Source of the DNA: Geobacter sp. UBA6169
GTDB taxonomy: Bacteria; Desulfobacterota; Desulfuromonadia; Geobacterales; Pseudopelobacteraceae
Direction of reading: 5' to 3'
Assembly (NCBI GenBank): GCA_002422265.1
Contig: DIUB01000138.1
Coordinates: 1-11,059 of the forward strand
Length of the DNA: 11,059 bases
Numbering within the stretch: the first letter of the stretch is position 1; each line of letters begins with the position of its first letter. The notes beneath the pieces are model-generated. The model made no database searches. It was not told where the DNA came from and saw only the letters and a list, made by a program, of their open reading frames with translations. The translations under genes and the position numbers were made by a program. Shown piece after piece: positions 1 to 5,980 of this stretch.

Positions 1-318
1 CCCCAACCTTGTGCGCAGCTTGTCGCCTAGCTCTGTAACCAATCCCACCGGACAGACCCAGCCACAGAAAGAACGTCCCCCCAGCAGAAAATAACAACCA
101 ACAACCAGCAGGACGCTGACCAGATAGGAAGCGACGAAAACCCGTCCGCCAAGCAGGGCCTGCAGAAAGGCCAGCGGATCAGCCAGGGGGAGACCCAGCA
201 GCTCTGCAGCTGCCAGGTTGCCCCTGAAGATCGTCAGGCCAGCCAAGGGGGAAGCCAGCAGGGCGATCATCAGTAGTTGCATACTGCGGCGGGCTATGGT
301 CCAGGTTCTAAAATTCAT
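1..318 (-). CDS. napH: NapH-type membrane ferredoxin/quinol dehydrogenase, partial (3' part off the left edge)
   Basis: This is the N-terminal 106 residues of a polytopic iron-sulphur membrane protein that, with NapG, is known to pass electrons from quinol towards periplasmic nitrate reductase. Translation from the ATG at 318-316 gives MNFRTWTIARRSMQLLMIAL, a hydrophobic first segment (about residues 12-32). A second hydrophobic segment follows (about 58-82), then the family hallmark FCGWVCPVG (about 86-94) and a basic stretch KLRTRLG at the window edge. The CxxCP-type motif after a transmembrane helix is typical of NapH/CcoG-like proteins. The start overlaps the napG stop by 11 bases (ATGAATTTTAG), so translation is probably coupled. 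The C-terminal ferredoxin domain and remaining helices cannot be seen. The position directly after napG makes NapH much more likely than another member of this fold family. Confidence 0.88.
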   Translation of the reverse strand, partial: MNFRTWTIARRSMQLLMIALLASPLAGLTIFRGNLAAAELLGLPLADPLAFLQALLGGRVFVASYLVSVLLVVGCYFLLGGRSFCGWVCPVGLVTELGDKLRTRLG

Positions 319-973
319 AAAAATCCTTCTGCTCCTGTACCCGCCGCTGGATTACGATTACCGGTTTTTCACGAACACATACCTTTTCACAGATACCGCA
401 GCCCACACACTTCTCTTTATGTATAACCGGTTCCATGATGGTGTGTTCACCGGTACGGCTGTTGTGACGATTTTCAATGGTAATCGCCTTGTCGATCAGC
501 GGGCATTGGCGGTAGCAGACTTCGCAGCGCAGGCCCCGGATTGAGAGGCAGCCTTCCCGGTCAATGATTACCGCTGTCCCCATCTGTATCTTTTCTATTT
601 CGGTCAGCTTCTTGTCCAGCGCACCGCTGGGGCAGGCCTTGATACAGGGCAGATCAGGACAGAGATAACAAGGGTTTTCACGGGGGACAATGAAGGGGGT
701 GCCGATTCCCACTCCTGCCTCACCACCGGCCATCAGTATCGAGTGGTACGGACAGACCTGTGCACATTTGCCGCATTTTACACAGGCGGCAAGAAACCGT
801 TTCTCCTCCATCGCTCCCGGTGGTCTCAGATAGAACCCCTGCGCCTGGGCCGGCCGCAGGTAGACCGCCGAGATGGCAGCACCCCCCAGAGCGAGGGCCA
901 GGGGTGTCAGGATGCTGCCTTTCAGGAACAGGCGACGGCTGATGCCAGTATGTGTTGATCCTTCTGAGCCCAT
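308..973 (-). CDS. napG: NapG-type periplasmic ferredoxin (four 4Fe-4S clusters)
   Basis: A 221-residue iron-sulphur protein known in this family as the periplasmic partner of NapH in quinol-to-nitrate-reductase electron transfer. The N-terminus carries a Tat signal, SRRLFLKG (residues 12-19), followed by a hydrophobic stretch to about residue 45. Four cysteine groups for 4Fe-4S clusters are visible: C64/C67/C70/C74, C102/C105/C110/C114, C142/C150/C153/C157 and C189/C192/C195/C199. The second and third have the wider spacings usual in NapG/MauM proteins. The length agrees with NapG (about 220-230). The start at 973 is chosen because it leaves a short n-region before the twin arginine; the ribosome binding site upstream (GGGTTTAAAG) is weak. 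The gene lies 126 bases after napA, a gap filled by an inverted repeat, and overlaps napH by 11 bases. Confidence 0.93.
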   Translation of the reverse strand: MGSEGSTHTGISRRLFLKGSILTPLALALGGAAISAVYLRPAQAQGFYLRPPGAMEEKRFLAACVKCGKCAQVCPYHSILMAGGEAGVGIGTPFIVPRENPCYLCPDLPCIKACPSGALDKKLTEIEKIQMGTAVIIDREGCLSIRGLRCEVCYRQCPLIDKAITIENRHNSRTGEHTIMEPVIHKEKCVGCGICEKVCVREKPVIVIQRRVQEQKDFYEF

Positions 974-993
974 AAAATCTTTAAACCCTTTAT

Positions 994-1092
994 TAACGCA
1001 GAGACGCTAAGATGCAGAGAAAACCGTTTGCAACCTTACAGCGTTCTGCTCATAGATACTGACTCTCTTTGCGCCTCAGCGTCTTTGCGTTA
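994..1092. repeat. MITE-like imperfect inverted repeat between napA and napG
   Basis: The two ends, about 994-1021 and 1064-1092, are imperfect inverted copies of each other (TAACGCAGAGACGCT against TAACGCAAAGACGCT, with roughly 23 of 28 positions agreeing). Each arm is built from three degenerate 8-base units: ACGCAGAG, ACGCTAAG, ATGCAGAG in the left arm and ACGCAAAG, ACGCTGAG, GCGCAAAG in the right arm read in reverse. About 42 bases separate the arms. The 7-mer CCTTTAT occurs at 987-993, touching the left arm, and at 1097-1103, four bases beyond the right arm; it may be a target-site duplication. The element occupies nearly all of the gap and carries no open frame of its own. In the nap transcript it would form a long hairpin. 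From memory, ACGCAAAG-type repeats are widespread in Geobacter-like genomes. Confidence 0.75.
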
Positions 1093-1099
1093 CATTCCT

Positions 1100-3412
1100 T
1101 TATGCCTTCTCGATCTTTACCGCACACTTCTTGAAGTCAGGTTCTTTGGAGATTGGATCAAAGGCGTCAATGCAGAGGTCATTAATCAGTTTGGTCTCGT
1201 CAAAGAAGGTGGTAAAGACGTTCCCCTTCTCCGGCTTGCCGCGACCGTTGATCTCTGCAGTCAGGATTATTGAACCCCGACGGGAGCTGACCTTGACCTT
1301 GTCACGATTCTTGATTCCCAGTCTGGCAGCATCTTCCGGATGAATCTCAAGGGTTGCGCCAGGCATGGCCCGTTTCAGCTCCGGAACCCGGCCGGTCATG
1401 GTGGCAGTATGCCAGTGTTCAAGCAGACGACCGGTGCAGTACCAGAACGGATACTCTTTGTCCGGGCTCTCAGCAGGTGGCTCATAGGGCCGATACCAGA
1501 TACTGGCCTTGTTGCCAGGAGCTTTGTAAAACTTGAGTCCCTCTCCCGGCTTGACGTACGGATCATCAAAATCAACATAGCGCCAGCGGGTCTCCTGGCC
1601 GTTGGCCTTGACCGGCCAGCGCAGTCCGCGCACCTTGAAGTAGGTTTCGTAGGGAGCCAGGTCCTTGCCGGTGCCGATAGTGAATGAGCGGTACTCCTCC
1701 CACATCTCCTTGTAGAAGCCTTTTTGACTGTAGGGGAAGAGGTGCCCCAGCCCCAAGCGCTTCGCAAATTCGATCAACTGCCAGGTGTCTTCCTTGGCCT
1801 GCCCAGGCGGCTCCACCATCTTGAACCACTGCTGGTTACGGCGCTCGGTATTGCCGTACATCCCTTCCTTTTCCACCCAGCAGGCAGAAGGAAGAATCAC
1901 ATCAGCCACTTCAGTGGATTTGGTTGGGTAGATCTCCGAGACTACGATAAACGCCTTGCGGGCTTCAGCAGCCTTTCGATAGCGGGAGAGGTTGGGAATG
2001 GACTGGAACGGGTTCGTGCACTGGATCCAGAGACACTTCAACTCGCCACGGTCAATGGCGCGGTACATCTCTATGGTATGCAGCCCTACCTTTGGAGATA
2101 TTTTCGCCGGATCGATCTTCCAGATTTCTGCCGTTTTTTTACGATGGGCCTCGTTCATCACTACCATGTCAGCAGGGAGACGGTGGGCAAAGGTTCCCAC
2201 CTCACGTGCCGTGCCGCAGGCAGAGGGCTGACCAGTGAGAGAGAGTGGGTTTTCCCCCTTCTTGCCGATTTTGCCGGTGAGCAGGTGCAGGTTGTAAATC
2301 AGGTTGTTGACCCAGACTCCGCGTACATGCTGGTTGACCCCCATGGTCCAGAGGGTGTTTACCTTGCGGGATTTGTCGGTGTAGAGTTTGGCCAGTTCTT
2401 CAATCTTTGCAGCAGGAATACCGGAAAGCTTTTCGGCCCACTCCGGAGTGAACGGCTTCATCAGTTCCTTGTATTTTGCGAAATCAATATTCTCCGGCTT
2501 GTCACCGGCAGCCTCTTTATCCTTCAAGCCGTAGGGCTGGTTTTCCGTGCCCCGTTTGAAGGAGACATGCTTGGCAACAAACGCTTCATCGTACAGCTTG
2601 TCACGCAGAATGACATGGGCGATGCCATTCAGGGCAGCCAGGTCGCCTTGCGGGTACATCGGTATATAATCATCAGCCATCTGGGTGGTGCGGGTTCTGC
2701 GGGTGGCAATATCGATGATTTTAACTTTGGGGTTTTTCAGCTTGTTGTCAATCAGGCGTGAGAACAGTACCGGGTGGGCCTCGGCCATATTGGCACCCCA
2801 AAGAATGAAGGTATCCCCCAAATCCAGATCGTCGTAACAGCCCATTGGCTCATCAGAGCCAAAAGTATTCATGAAAGCAACAACCGCAGAGGCCATACAA
2901 AGCCGGGCATTGGGTTCTACATTGTTGGTGCCGATGCCGCCCTTAAACAGCTTGACCGCCGTATAGCCTTCAAAAACGGTCCACTGGCCGGAACCGTAAA
3001 TGGCAACGGAGTCAGGACCGGTCTTGGCAATCGCCTCCTTGTACTTGGAGGCGATCAGGTCAAGTGCTTCGTCCCAGCTGGCCTTGACCATCTTGTTCCC
3101 TTTGCGGATCAACGGATGGGTCAGGCGATCCTTGCCGTAGAGCGCCTTGGAGAGGAAGTAGCCCTTGATGCAGTTGAGCCCCTTGTTGACCGGCCCGGCA
3201 GGATCGCCCTTGGTGGCAACGATCTTGCCGTTCTTGACACCAACCAGAACACAACAGCCCACACCGCAGTAGCGGCAGGGAGCTTTATCCCATTTAATCC
3301 CTTTGTCATCGGCTGCCTCTGCAATCCGGGGTGCAAGCACTGGAGCCCCGGCTGCAGCAAAAGCTGCGGCGGCTGCACTGGCCTTCAGAAAATCACGCCT
3401 TGTCAGTTCCAT
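1100..3412 (-). CDS. napA: periplasmic nitrate reductase catalytic subunit NapA
   Basis: A 770-residue Mo-bis-MGD enzyme of the DMSO reductase family that reduces nitrate to nitrite in the periplasm. The Tat signal TRRDFLKA is at residues 4-11, with an alanine-rich h-region and likely cleavage near residues 30-35. The N-terminal 4Fe-4S site is C46-x2-C49-x3-C53-x27-C81. The expected molybdenum ligand is C172 in NARLCMASAV, the NapA-type cysteine context rather than the Asp of NarG or the Sec/Cys of formate dehydrogenase. The C-terminal molybdopterin-dinucleotide domain includes GRLLEHWHTATMTGRVPEL. At 770 residues it is shorter than the enterobacterial form (about 828) and nearer the Desulfovibrio type. 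A clear GAAGGAGG precedes the ATG at 3412, and the start overlaps napD by 20 bases. NapB and NapC are not in the window, so the direct electron donor is not settled here. Confidence 0.97.
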   Translation of the reverse strand: MELTRRDFLKASAAAAAFAAAGAPVLAPRIAEAADDKGIKWDKAPCRYCGVGCCVLVGVKNGKIVATKGDPAGPVNKGLNCIKGYFLSKALYGKDRLTHPLIRKGNKMVKASWDEALDLIASKYKEAIAKTGPDSVAIYGSGQWTVFEGYTAVKLFKGGIGTNNVEPNARLCMASAVVAFMNTFGSDEPMGCYDDLDLGDTFILWGANMAEAHPVLFSRLIDNKLKNPKVKIIDIATRRTRTTQMADDYIPMYPQGDLAALNGIAHVILRDKLYDEAFVAKHVSFKRGTENQPYGLKDKEAAGDKPENIDFAKYKELMKPFTPEWAEKLSGIPAAKIEELAKLYTDKSRKVNTLWTMGVNQHVRGVWVNNLIYNLHLLTGKIGKKGENPLSLTGQPSACGTAREVGTFAHRLPADMVVMNEAHRKKTAEIWKIDPAKISPKVGLHTIEMYRAIDRGELKCLWIQCTNPFQSIPNLSRYRKAAEARKAFIVVSEIYPTKSTEVADVILPSACWVEKEGMYGNTERRNQQWFKMVEPPGQAKEDTWQLIEFAKRLGLGHLFPYSQKGFYKEMWEEYRSFTIGTGKDLAPYETYFKVRGLRWPVKANGQETRWRYVDFDDPYVKPGEGLKFYKAPGNKASIWYRPYEPPAESPDKEYPFWYCTGRLLEHWHTATMTGRVPELKRAMPGATLEIHPEDAARLGIKNRDKVKVSSRRGSIILTAEINGRGKPEKGNVFTTFFDETKLINDLCIDAFDPISKEPDFKKCAVKIEKA

Positions 3413-3662
3413 CTGCGCCTCCTTCGTGGGCTACATCCTCAAAGTTATGGTATGCCACCTGGATACTGATGGCTCCCTCCAGCTGCTGCAGCTTGGTTGC
3501 CAGGTCAGCCTCGGCGTTAACCGAGACAGCCTCAATCACGGCAATTACCTGTCCATCCGGCAGTACTCCATGAACTTCAACACCTTCCAACTGGCCGGCC
3601 TGCTCGGCTATCTGCACCTCGCTGCCCGGCTGACATCGAATAACCACTCCTGAAACAGGCAT
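3393..3662 (-). CDS. napD: NapD chaperone for NapA maturation
   Basis: An 89-residue small cytoplasmic protein of the NapD family, known to bind the Tat signal peptide of NapA and hold back export until the cofactor is inserted. The N-terminus MPVSGVVIRCQPG and the later EVHGVLPDGQVIAVIEA and GAISIQVAYHNFED segments fit the alternating strand/helix (ferredoxin-like) fold of NapD, and the length matches the family (about 80-95). The C-terminus ends in an acidic, low-complexity tail (DVAHEGGADGTDKA) encoded over the start of napA. AAGGGAG lies just upstream of the ATG at 3662. It is the first gene of the nap operon: the predicted sigma-54 promoter at 3780-3795 would give a leader of about 105 bases. 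The 20-base overlap with napA suggests chaperone and client are made in linked amounts. Confidence 0.92.
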   Translation of the reverse strand: MPVSGVVIRCQPGSEVQIAEQAGQLEGVEVHGVLPDGQVIAVIEAVSVNAEADLATKLQQLEGAISIQVAYHNFEDVAHEGGADGTDKA

Positions 3663-3779
3663 ACTGAATCTCCCTTATTACGCGGCGATCTGGTACTGCG
3701 GTTATACGAAATAGCGCTGATTGAGCAGACAGCGAAAGTTTGCAGCCAATCTATTGATCAGCCAAACCTTATTTTAATT

Positions 3780-3795
3780 AGCACAATAGGTGCCA
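3780..3795 (-). promoter_or_regulatory. sigma-54 (-24/-12) promoter of napDAGH
   Basis: On the minus strand the sequence reads TGGCACCTATTGTGCT. It matches the RpoN consensus TGGCACG-N4-TTGCW, with the invariant GG (3794-3793) and GC (3782-3781) exactly ten bases apart. The mismatches are G to C at the seventh base and one T to G just before TGC. Transcription would start near 3769, giving a leader of about 105 bases before napD. Within this leader, CGCTG and CAGCG (3715-3719 and 3730-3734) could pair as a small hairpin. The gene immediately upstream is a sigma-54 activator, which supports the call. Confidence 0.85.
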
Positions 3796-3812
3796 ATAGC
3801 GGCTAAAACCAT

Positions 3813-3825
3813 TAACCTGCTGATA
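3813..3825 (-). promoter_or_regulatory. putative IHF site between activator site and sigma-54 promoter
   Basis: On the minus strand TATCAGCAGGTTA fits the IHF core consensus WATCAR-N4-TTR at every fixed position. It lies in AT-rich DNA between the upstream palindrome (3871-3886) and the -24/-12 promoter (3780-3795). That is where DNA bending by IHF is known to help sigma-54 activators reach the polymerase. The consensus is short, so position is the main support. Confidence 0.55.
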
Positions 3826-3870
3826 TGATTTATTAATATTGTAGCAAAAGGAAAATAGGCTCAAGATGTC

Positions 3871-3886
3871 GTTACCTTTAGGTAAC
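3871..3886. promoter_or_regulatory. palindromic upstream activator site for the nap operon
   Basis: GTTACCTTTAGGTAAC is a 16-base palindrome with perfect 7-base arms around a TT centre. Its centre is about 110 bases upstream of the predicted nap start, the usual distance for a sigma-54 enhancer site. A further GTTAC half-site at 3902-3906 is 31 bases away, about three helical turns. The outer pattern GTTAC-N6-GTAAC recurs in the leader of the adjacent activator gene (5289-5304), so this is probably the activator's own binding site. Confidence 0.7.
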
Positions 3887-3908
3887 AAAACAAGGTGGGA
3901 CGTTACGT

Positions 3909-5279
3909 TTAGTTCATCTGTTTCAGTTTTTCCCAGAGGGTTTTTCTGGAGATGTTGAGTAGTTTGGCGGCTTCTGCCTTGCGGCCTCCGGTACGGGCCA
4001 GGGCATCCATGATCAGACGCCGCTCCGACTCGGCTCTGGCAACGGCCAGATCGGTTGTGGAAGACAGAGCAGCCGTTTCAGCAGCAACGGGCTGCCGCCA
4101 GTCAGGGCCACCGTTGCTGCGCGCTGCCAGAAAATGGGAAGGCAGATCATTGGGTGAGATACAGTCACCAGGGCAGAGCGCCACGGCCCGCTCCATCGCA
4201 TGTTCAAGCTCACGGACGTTACCGGGGTAGTCGTAGGAGAGCAGCACGGTGCGTGTTGCCCCGCAGATCCCCAGCTGAGGCTTGCCCATCCGCTCGCAGA
4301 AGCGCTTGATAAAAAATTCGGCAATGGCCAGGATGTCTTCCCGTCGCTCACGCAGCGGCGGTATCGGCAAGGTGATCACATTAAGGCGATAGTAGAGGTC
4401 TTCCCGAAACTGCCCCTCTGACACCAGTTGTGACAGGTTGCGGTTAGTGGCCGCGATGATCCGCACATCAACCTTGATATCCCTTTCGCTCCCCAGTCGG
4501 CTGATGGTACGCTCCTGCAGTACCCTGAGCAGCTTGGCCTGGGCCGGGAGCGGCAGGTCACCGATCTCGTCCAGAAAGATGGTACTGTGATCGGCCTGCT
4601 CAAATTTGCCGCGATGGTTGCTGACAGCGCCGGTAAAGGCGCCGCGCTGGTACCCGAACAGCTCGGACTCAACCAGATGTTCCGGCAGGGCCGCACAATT
4701 GACCGTCACCATCGGGCGTTCATTGCGGGCGCTGTTACGGTGAATGGCCGCCGCCACCAGTTCTTTGCCGGTTCCACTCTCGCCGGTGATCAGAATGGTT
4801 GATTCAAGGCGCGCCACAGCTCCGATGGTCTGAAAGACCGGCTGCATGGCCGCGCTGATACTGACAAAACCGTTAAAACTGCCGCAGATCATACGCTGCT
4901 TGAGGGACTGATTCTCATCCTGCAGCTGCTGCCGCTCGGTGATATCACGGCTGACCAGCAGGGTGCCCAGGTAGACACCCGTCTGGTCACGCACCGGATA
5001 ATAGATGTTTTCAAAATAGCGACCCTTGACCTCGATCACCCGACGTGCCTGTTGCAGGCTGCCGTCGCGCAGTTTACGCAGCAATTCACGAATTTTGTCT
5101 CCGGAATGGGGTGAATGGACCGACACAATCGAACGACCGATGAAGTTGGCGGCGATGATCCCTCTGATACGTTCTGCCGTTTCATTGATAAACTGCAGAC
5201 GGTCCTGGCTATCGGCAAAGATGATACCGTCAGCCATGCTTTGCAAAACATGCTGGTACAGGTCTGGCACGTTACTCAT
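3909..5279 (-). CDS. PAS-domain sigma-54-dependent transcriptional activator (probable nap regulator)
   Basis: A 456-residue enhancer-binding protein. An N-terminal PAS sensor (about 5-115) ends in the typical GTLLVSRDITERQQL and runs into a short coiled linker. The AAA+ domain has Walker A GESGTGKE (166-173), the sigma-54 contact loop GAFTGA (213-218), Walker B TIFLDEIGD (233-241) and REDLYYRLN (292-300). A Fis-type helix-turn-helix closes the protein (about 419-455, GRKAEAAKLLNISRKTLWEKL). There is no receiver domain, so it is not a classical two-component regulator; the PAS domain probably senses a cytoplasmic ligand. The start at 5279 (MSNVPDLYQ) is preferred over an ATG at 5318 because GGAGG lies four bases upstream of it. 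The gene sits directly upstream of the nap control region, in the same direction, and shares a palindrome with it, so it probably activates nap. No convincing promoter was found; a weak TTGATA (5357-5362, minus) is the best -35 candidate. Confidence 0.93.
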   Translation of the reverse strand: MSNVPDLYQHVLQSMADGIIFADSQDRLQFINETAERIRGIIAANFIGRSIVSVHSPHSGDKIRELLRKLRDGSLQQARRVIEVKGRYFENIYYPVRDQTGVYLGTLLVSRDITERQQLQDENQSLKQRMICGSFNGFVSISAAMQPVFQTIGAVARLESTILITGESGTGKELVAAAIHRNSARNERPMVTVNCAALPEHLVESELFGYQRGAFTGAVSNHRGKFEQADHSTIFLDEIGDLPLPAQAKLLRVLQERTISRLGSERDIKVDVRIIAATNRNLSQLVSEGQFREDLYYRLNVITLPIPPLRERREDILAIAEFFIKRFCERMGKPQLGICGATRTVLLSYDYPGNVRELEHAMERAVALCPGDCISPNDLPSHFLAARSNGGPDWRQPVAAETAALSSTTDLAVARAESERRLIMDALARTGGRKAEAAKLLNISRKTLWEKLKQMN

Positions 5280-5288
5280 GTTACCTCC

Positions 5289-5304
5289 GTTACCGAAAAG
5301 TAAC
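5289..5304. promoter_or_regulatory. GTTAC-N6-GTAAC operator in the activator's own leader
   Basis: GTTACCGAAAAGTAAC has the same outer pattern and 16-base length as the nap upstream site at 3871-3886. It directly adjoins the activator's ribosome binding site (GGAGG on minus, 5288-5284). Two more GTTAC copies at 5271-5275 and 5280-5284 continue at a 9-base period into the start codon region. The position suggests autoregulation, most simply repression. As RNA the palindrome could also fold into a small 5-base-pair hairpin just before the ribosome binding site. Confidence 0.55.
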
Positions 5305-5370
5305 ATTGCTGCAGCCAAAATGCACGCACTAACTTTACGTAGTCCCCTTACAGTGCTATCAATGCCTCCC

Positions 5371-5398
5371 TGCAGCCGGTTTGTTGCATCCGGCTTCA
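5371..5398. repeat. small inverted repeat in the divergent intergenic region
   Basis: AGCCGG (5374-5379) and CCGGCT (5390-5395) are perfect inverted copies around a 10-base loop. They are extended by TG/CA after one mismatch. No T-run follows on either strand, so it does not look like an intrinsic terminator. It lies in the 209-base gap between the divergent activator and peroxiredoxin genes and could be an operator or a chance hairpin. Confidence 0.3.
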
Positions 5399-5428
5399 GC
5401 GCTGCCGTCTGTATGAAATCACAATATA

Positions 5429-5458
5429 TTGACAGGTATCATACGTGGTGTATACAAT
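5429..5458 (+). promoter_or_regulatory. sigma-70-like promoter of the peroxiredoxin-rubrerythrin operon
   Basis: A perfect TTGACA -35 box (5429-5434) is followed after 16 bases by TATACA (5451-5456), or after 18 by TACAAT (5453-5458). It sits about 30 bases upstream of the peroxiredoxin start. GTATGA (5411-5416) and TCATAC (5439-5444) form an inverted repeat around the -35 box and may be an operator half-site pair; no known peroxide-regulator box is recognised. Confidence 0.65.
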
Positions 5459-5488
5459 CTGGCACCTTACCTGACGGAGTACCAAGGA

Positions 5489-5965
5489 ATGTCACTGATT
5501 GATCAGAAAGCACCACCGTTTGATCTTGAAGGGAGCGATGGTAAACGCCATTGCCTGAAAGACTACGCGGGCAAACGTCTGCTGCTGTTTTTCTATCCCA
5601 AGGACAATACCTCCGGCTGAATCAAGGAGGCCGCCGGCTTCCGTGATCTGAAGCCTGCATTTGACAAGTACGGCATCACCATCCTGGGCATCAACCGTGA
5701 TTCGCTGGCCACGCACCAGCGCTTTATCGATGCCCATAACCTGAACATGGTGCTGCTGTCAGATCCCGATGCGACCGTACTCAAGGCCTACGAGGCCTTT
5801 GGTGAAAAGCTGATGTACGGTAAAACGGTAACCGGGATCACCCGCTCCACGGTACTTATCTGTGGTGACGGCACGGTCAGAAAACACTGGACCAAGGTTG
5901 CCAAGGCAGAACAGCACGCAGCCCAGATCCTTGAATACATAGCAGCCTTTCATTGCCCTGAATAA
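5489..5965 (+). CDS. bcp: selenocysteine-containing Bcp/PrxQ-type peroxiredoxin (TGA read through as Sec44)
   Basis: A 158-residue thiol/selenol peroxidase of the bacterioferritin comigratory protein family, which reduces hydrogen peroxide and organic peroxides. The N-terminus MSLIDQKAPPFDLEGSDGK and the LLLFFYPKDNTSG segment are canonical. At codon 44 (5618-5620) a TGA stands exactly where the family has its peroxidatic cysteine (PxxxTxxC). The same frame then continues with IKEAAGFRDL, GINRDS-, LLSDPDA-, YGKTVTGITRSTVLI- and KHWTKV-like family blocks to TAA at 5963. A SECIS-like hairpin follows the TGA, so selenocysteine insertion is the best reading. The usual resolving cysteine five residues on is Ala49. 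GGAG (5476-5479) and AAGG precede the ATG. An alternative TTG start at 5429 lies inside the promoter. Gene-finders will probably split or truncate it. A rubrerythrin follows 15 bases later. Confidence 0.88.
5618..5658 (+). promoter_or_regulatory. UGA selenocysteine codon with bacterial SECIS-like hairpin
   Basis: After the TGA (5618-5620), GGCTTC (5636-5641) pairs perfectly with GAAGCC (5650-5655) around the loop CGTGATCT. A lower GC/GC pair (5633-5634 with 5657-5658) lies across one C/T mismatch. The apical loop begins 21 bases after the UGA and has G as its second base followed by U. This fits the known bacterial rules: a stem-loop starting about 11-12 bases after UGA, and a G among the first two loop bases for SelB recognition. 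Confidence 0.75.
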
Positions 5966-5980
5966 ACAAAGGAGGAGTTT

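Noticed and set aside
996..1019. Three tandem 8-base units read as the start of a CRISPR array or microsatellite
   Set aside because: Units are too short and degenerate, there are no spacers, and the same units return in inverted order at 1064-1092, so they are the arm of an inverted repeat.
1724..2761. 345-codon open frame on the plus strand
   Set aside because: It is antisense to the conserved core of napA, resembles no known family and arises from GC-rich codon bias.
2774..3469. 231-codon open frame on the plus strand
   Set aside because: It is antisense to the napA N-terminus and napA-napD overlap; its frame mirrors napA codon structure.
5280..5318. Activator start at the ATG at 5318
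   Set aside because: It has no good ribosome binding site and would translate the operator and ribosome binding site region; GGAGG directly precedes the ATG at 5279.
5429..5488. N-terminal extension of the peroxiredoxin from a TTG at 5429
   Set aside because: The extension overlaps the TTGACA/TATACA promoter, has no ribosome binding site and adds residues not typical of Bcp; the ATG at 5489 gives the canonical MSLI start.
5618..5620. TGA as a true stop, making the peroxiredoxin a pseudogene or a 43-residue peptide
   Set aside because: It lies exactly at the catalytic Cys position, the downstream frame is intact and conserved in style to 5965, and a SECIS-like hairpin follows. The promoter, ribosome binding site and operon are undamaged.
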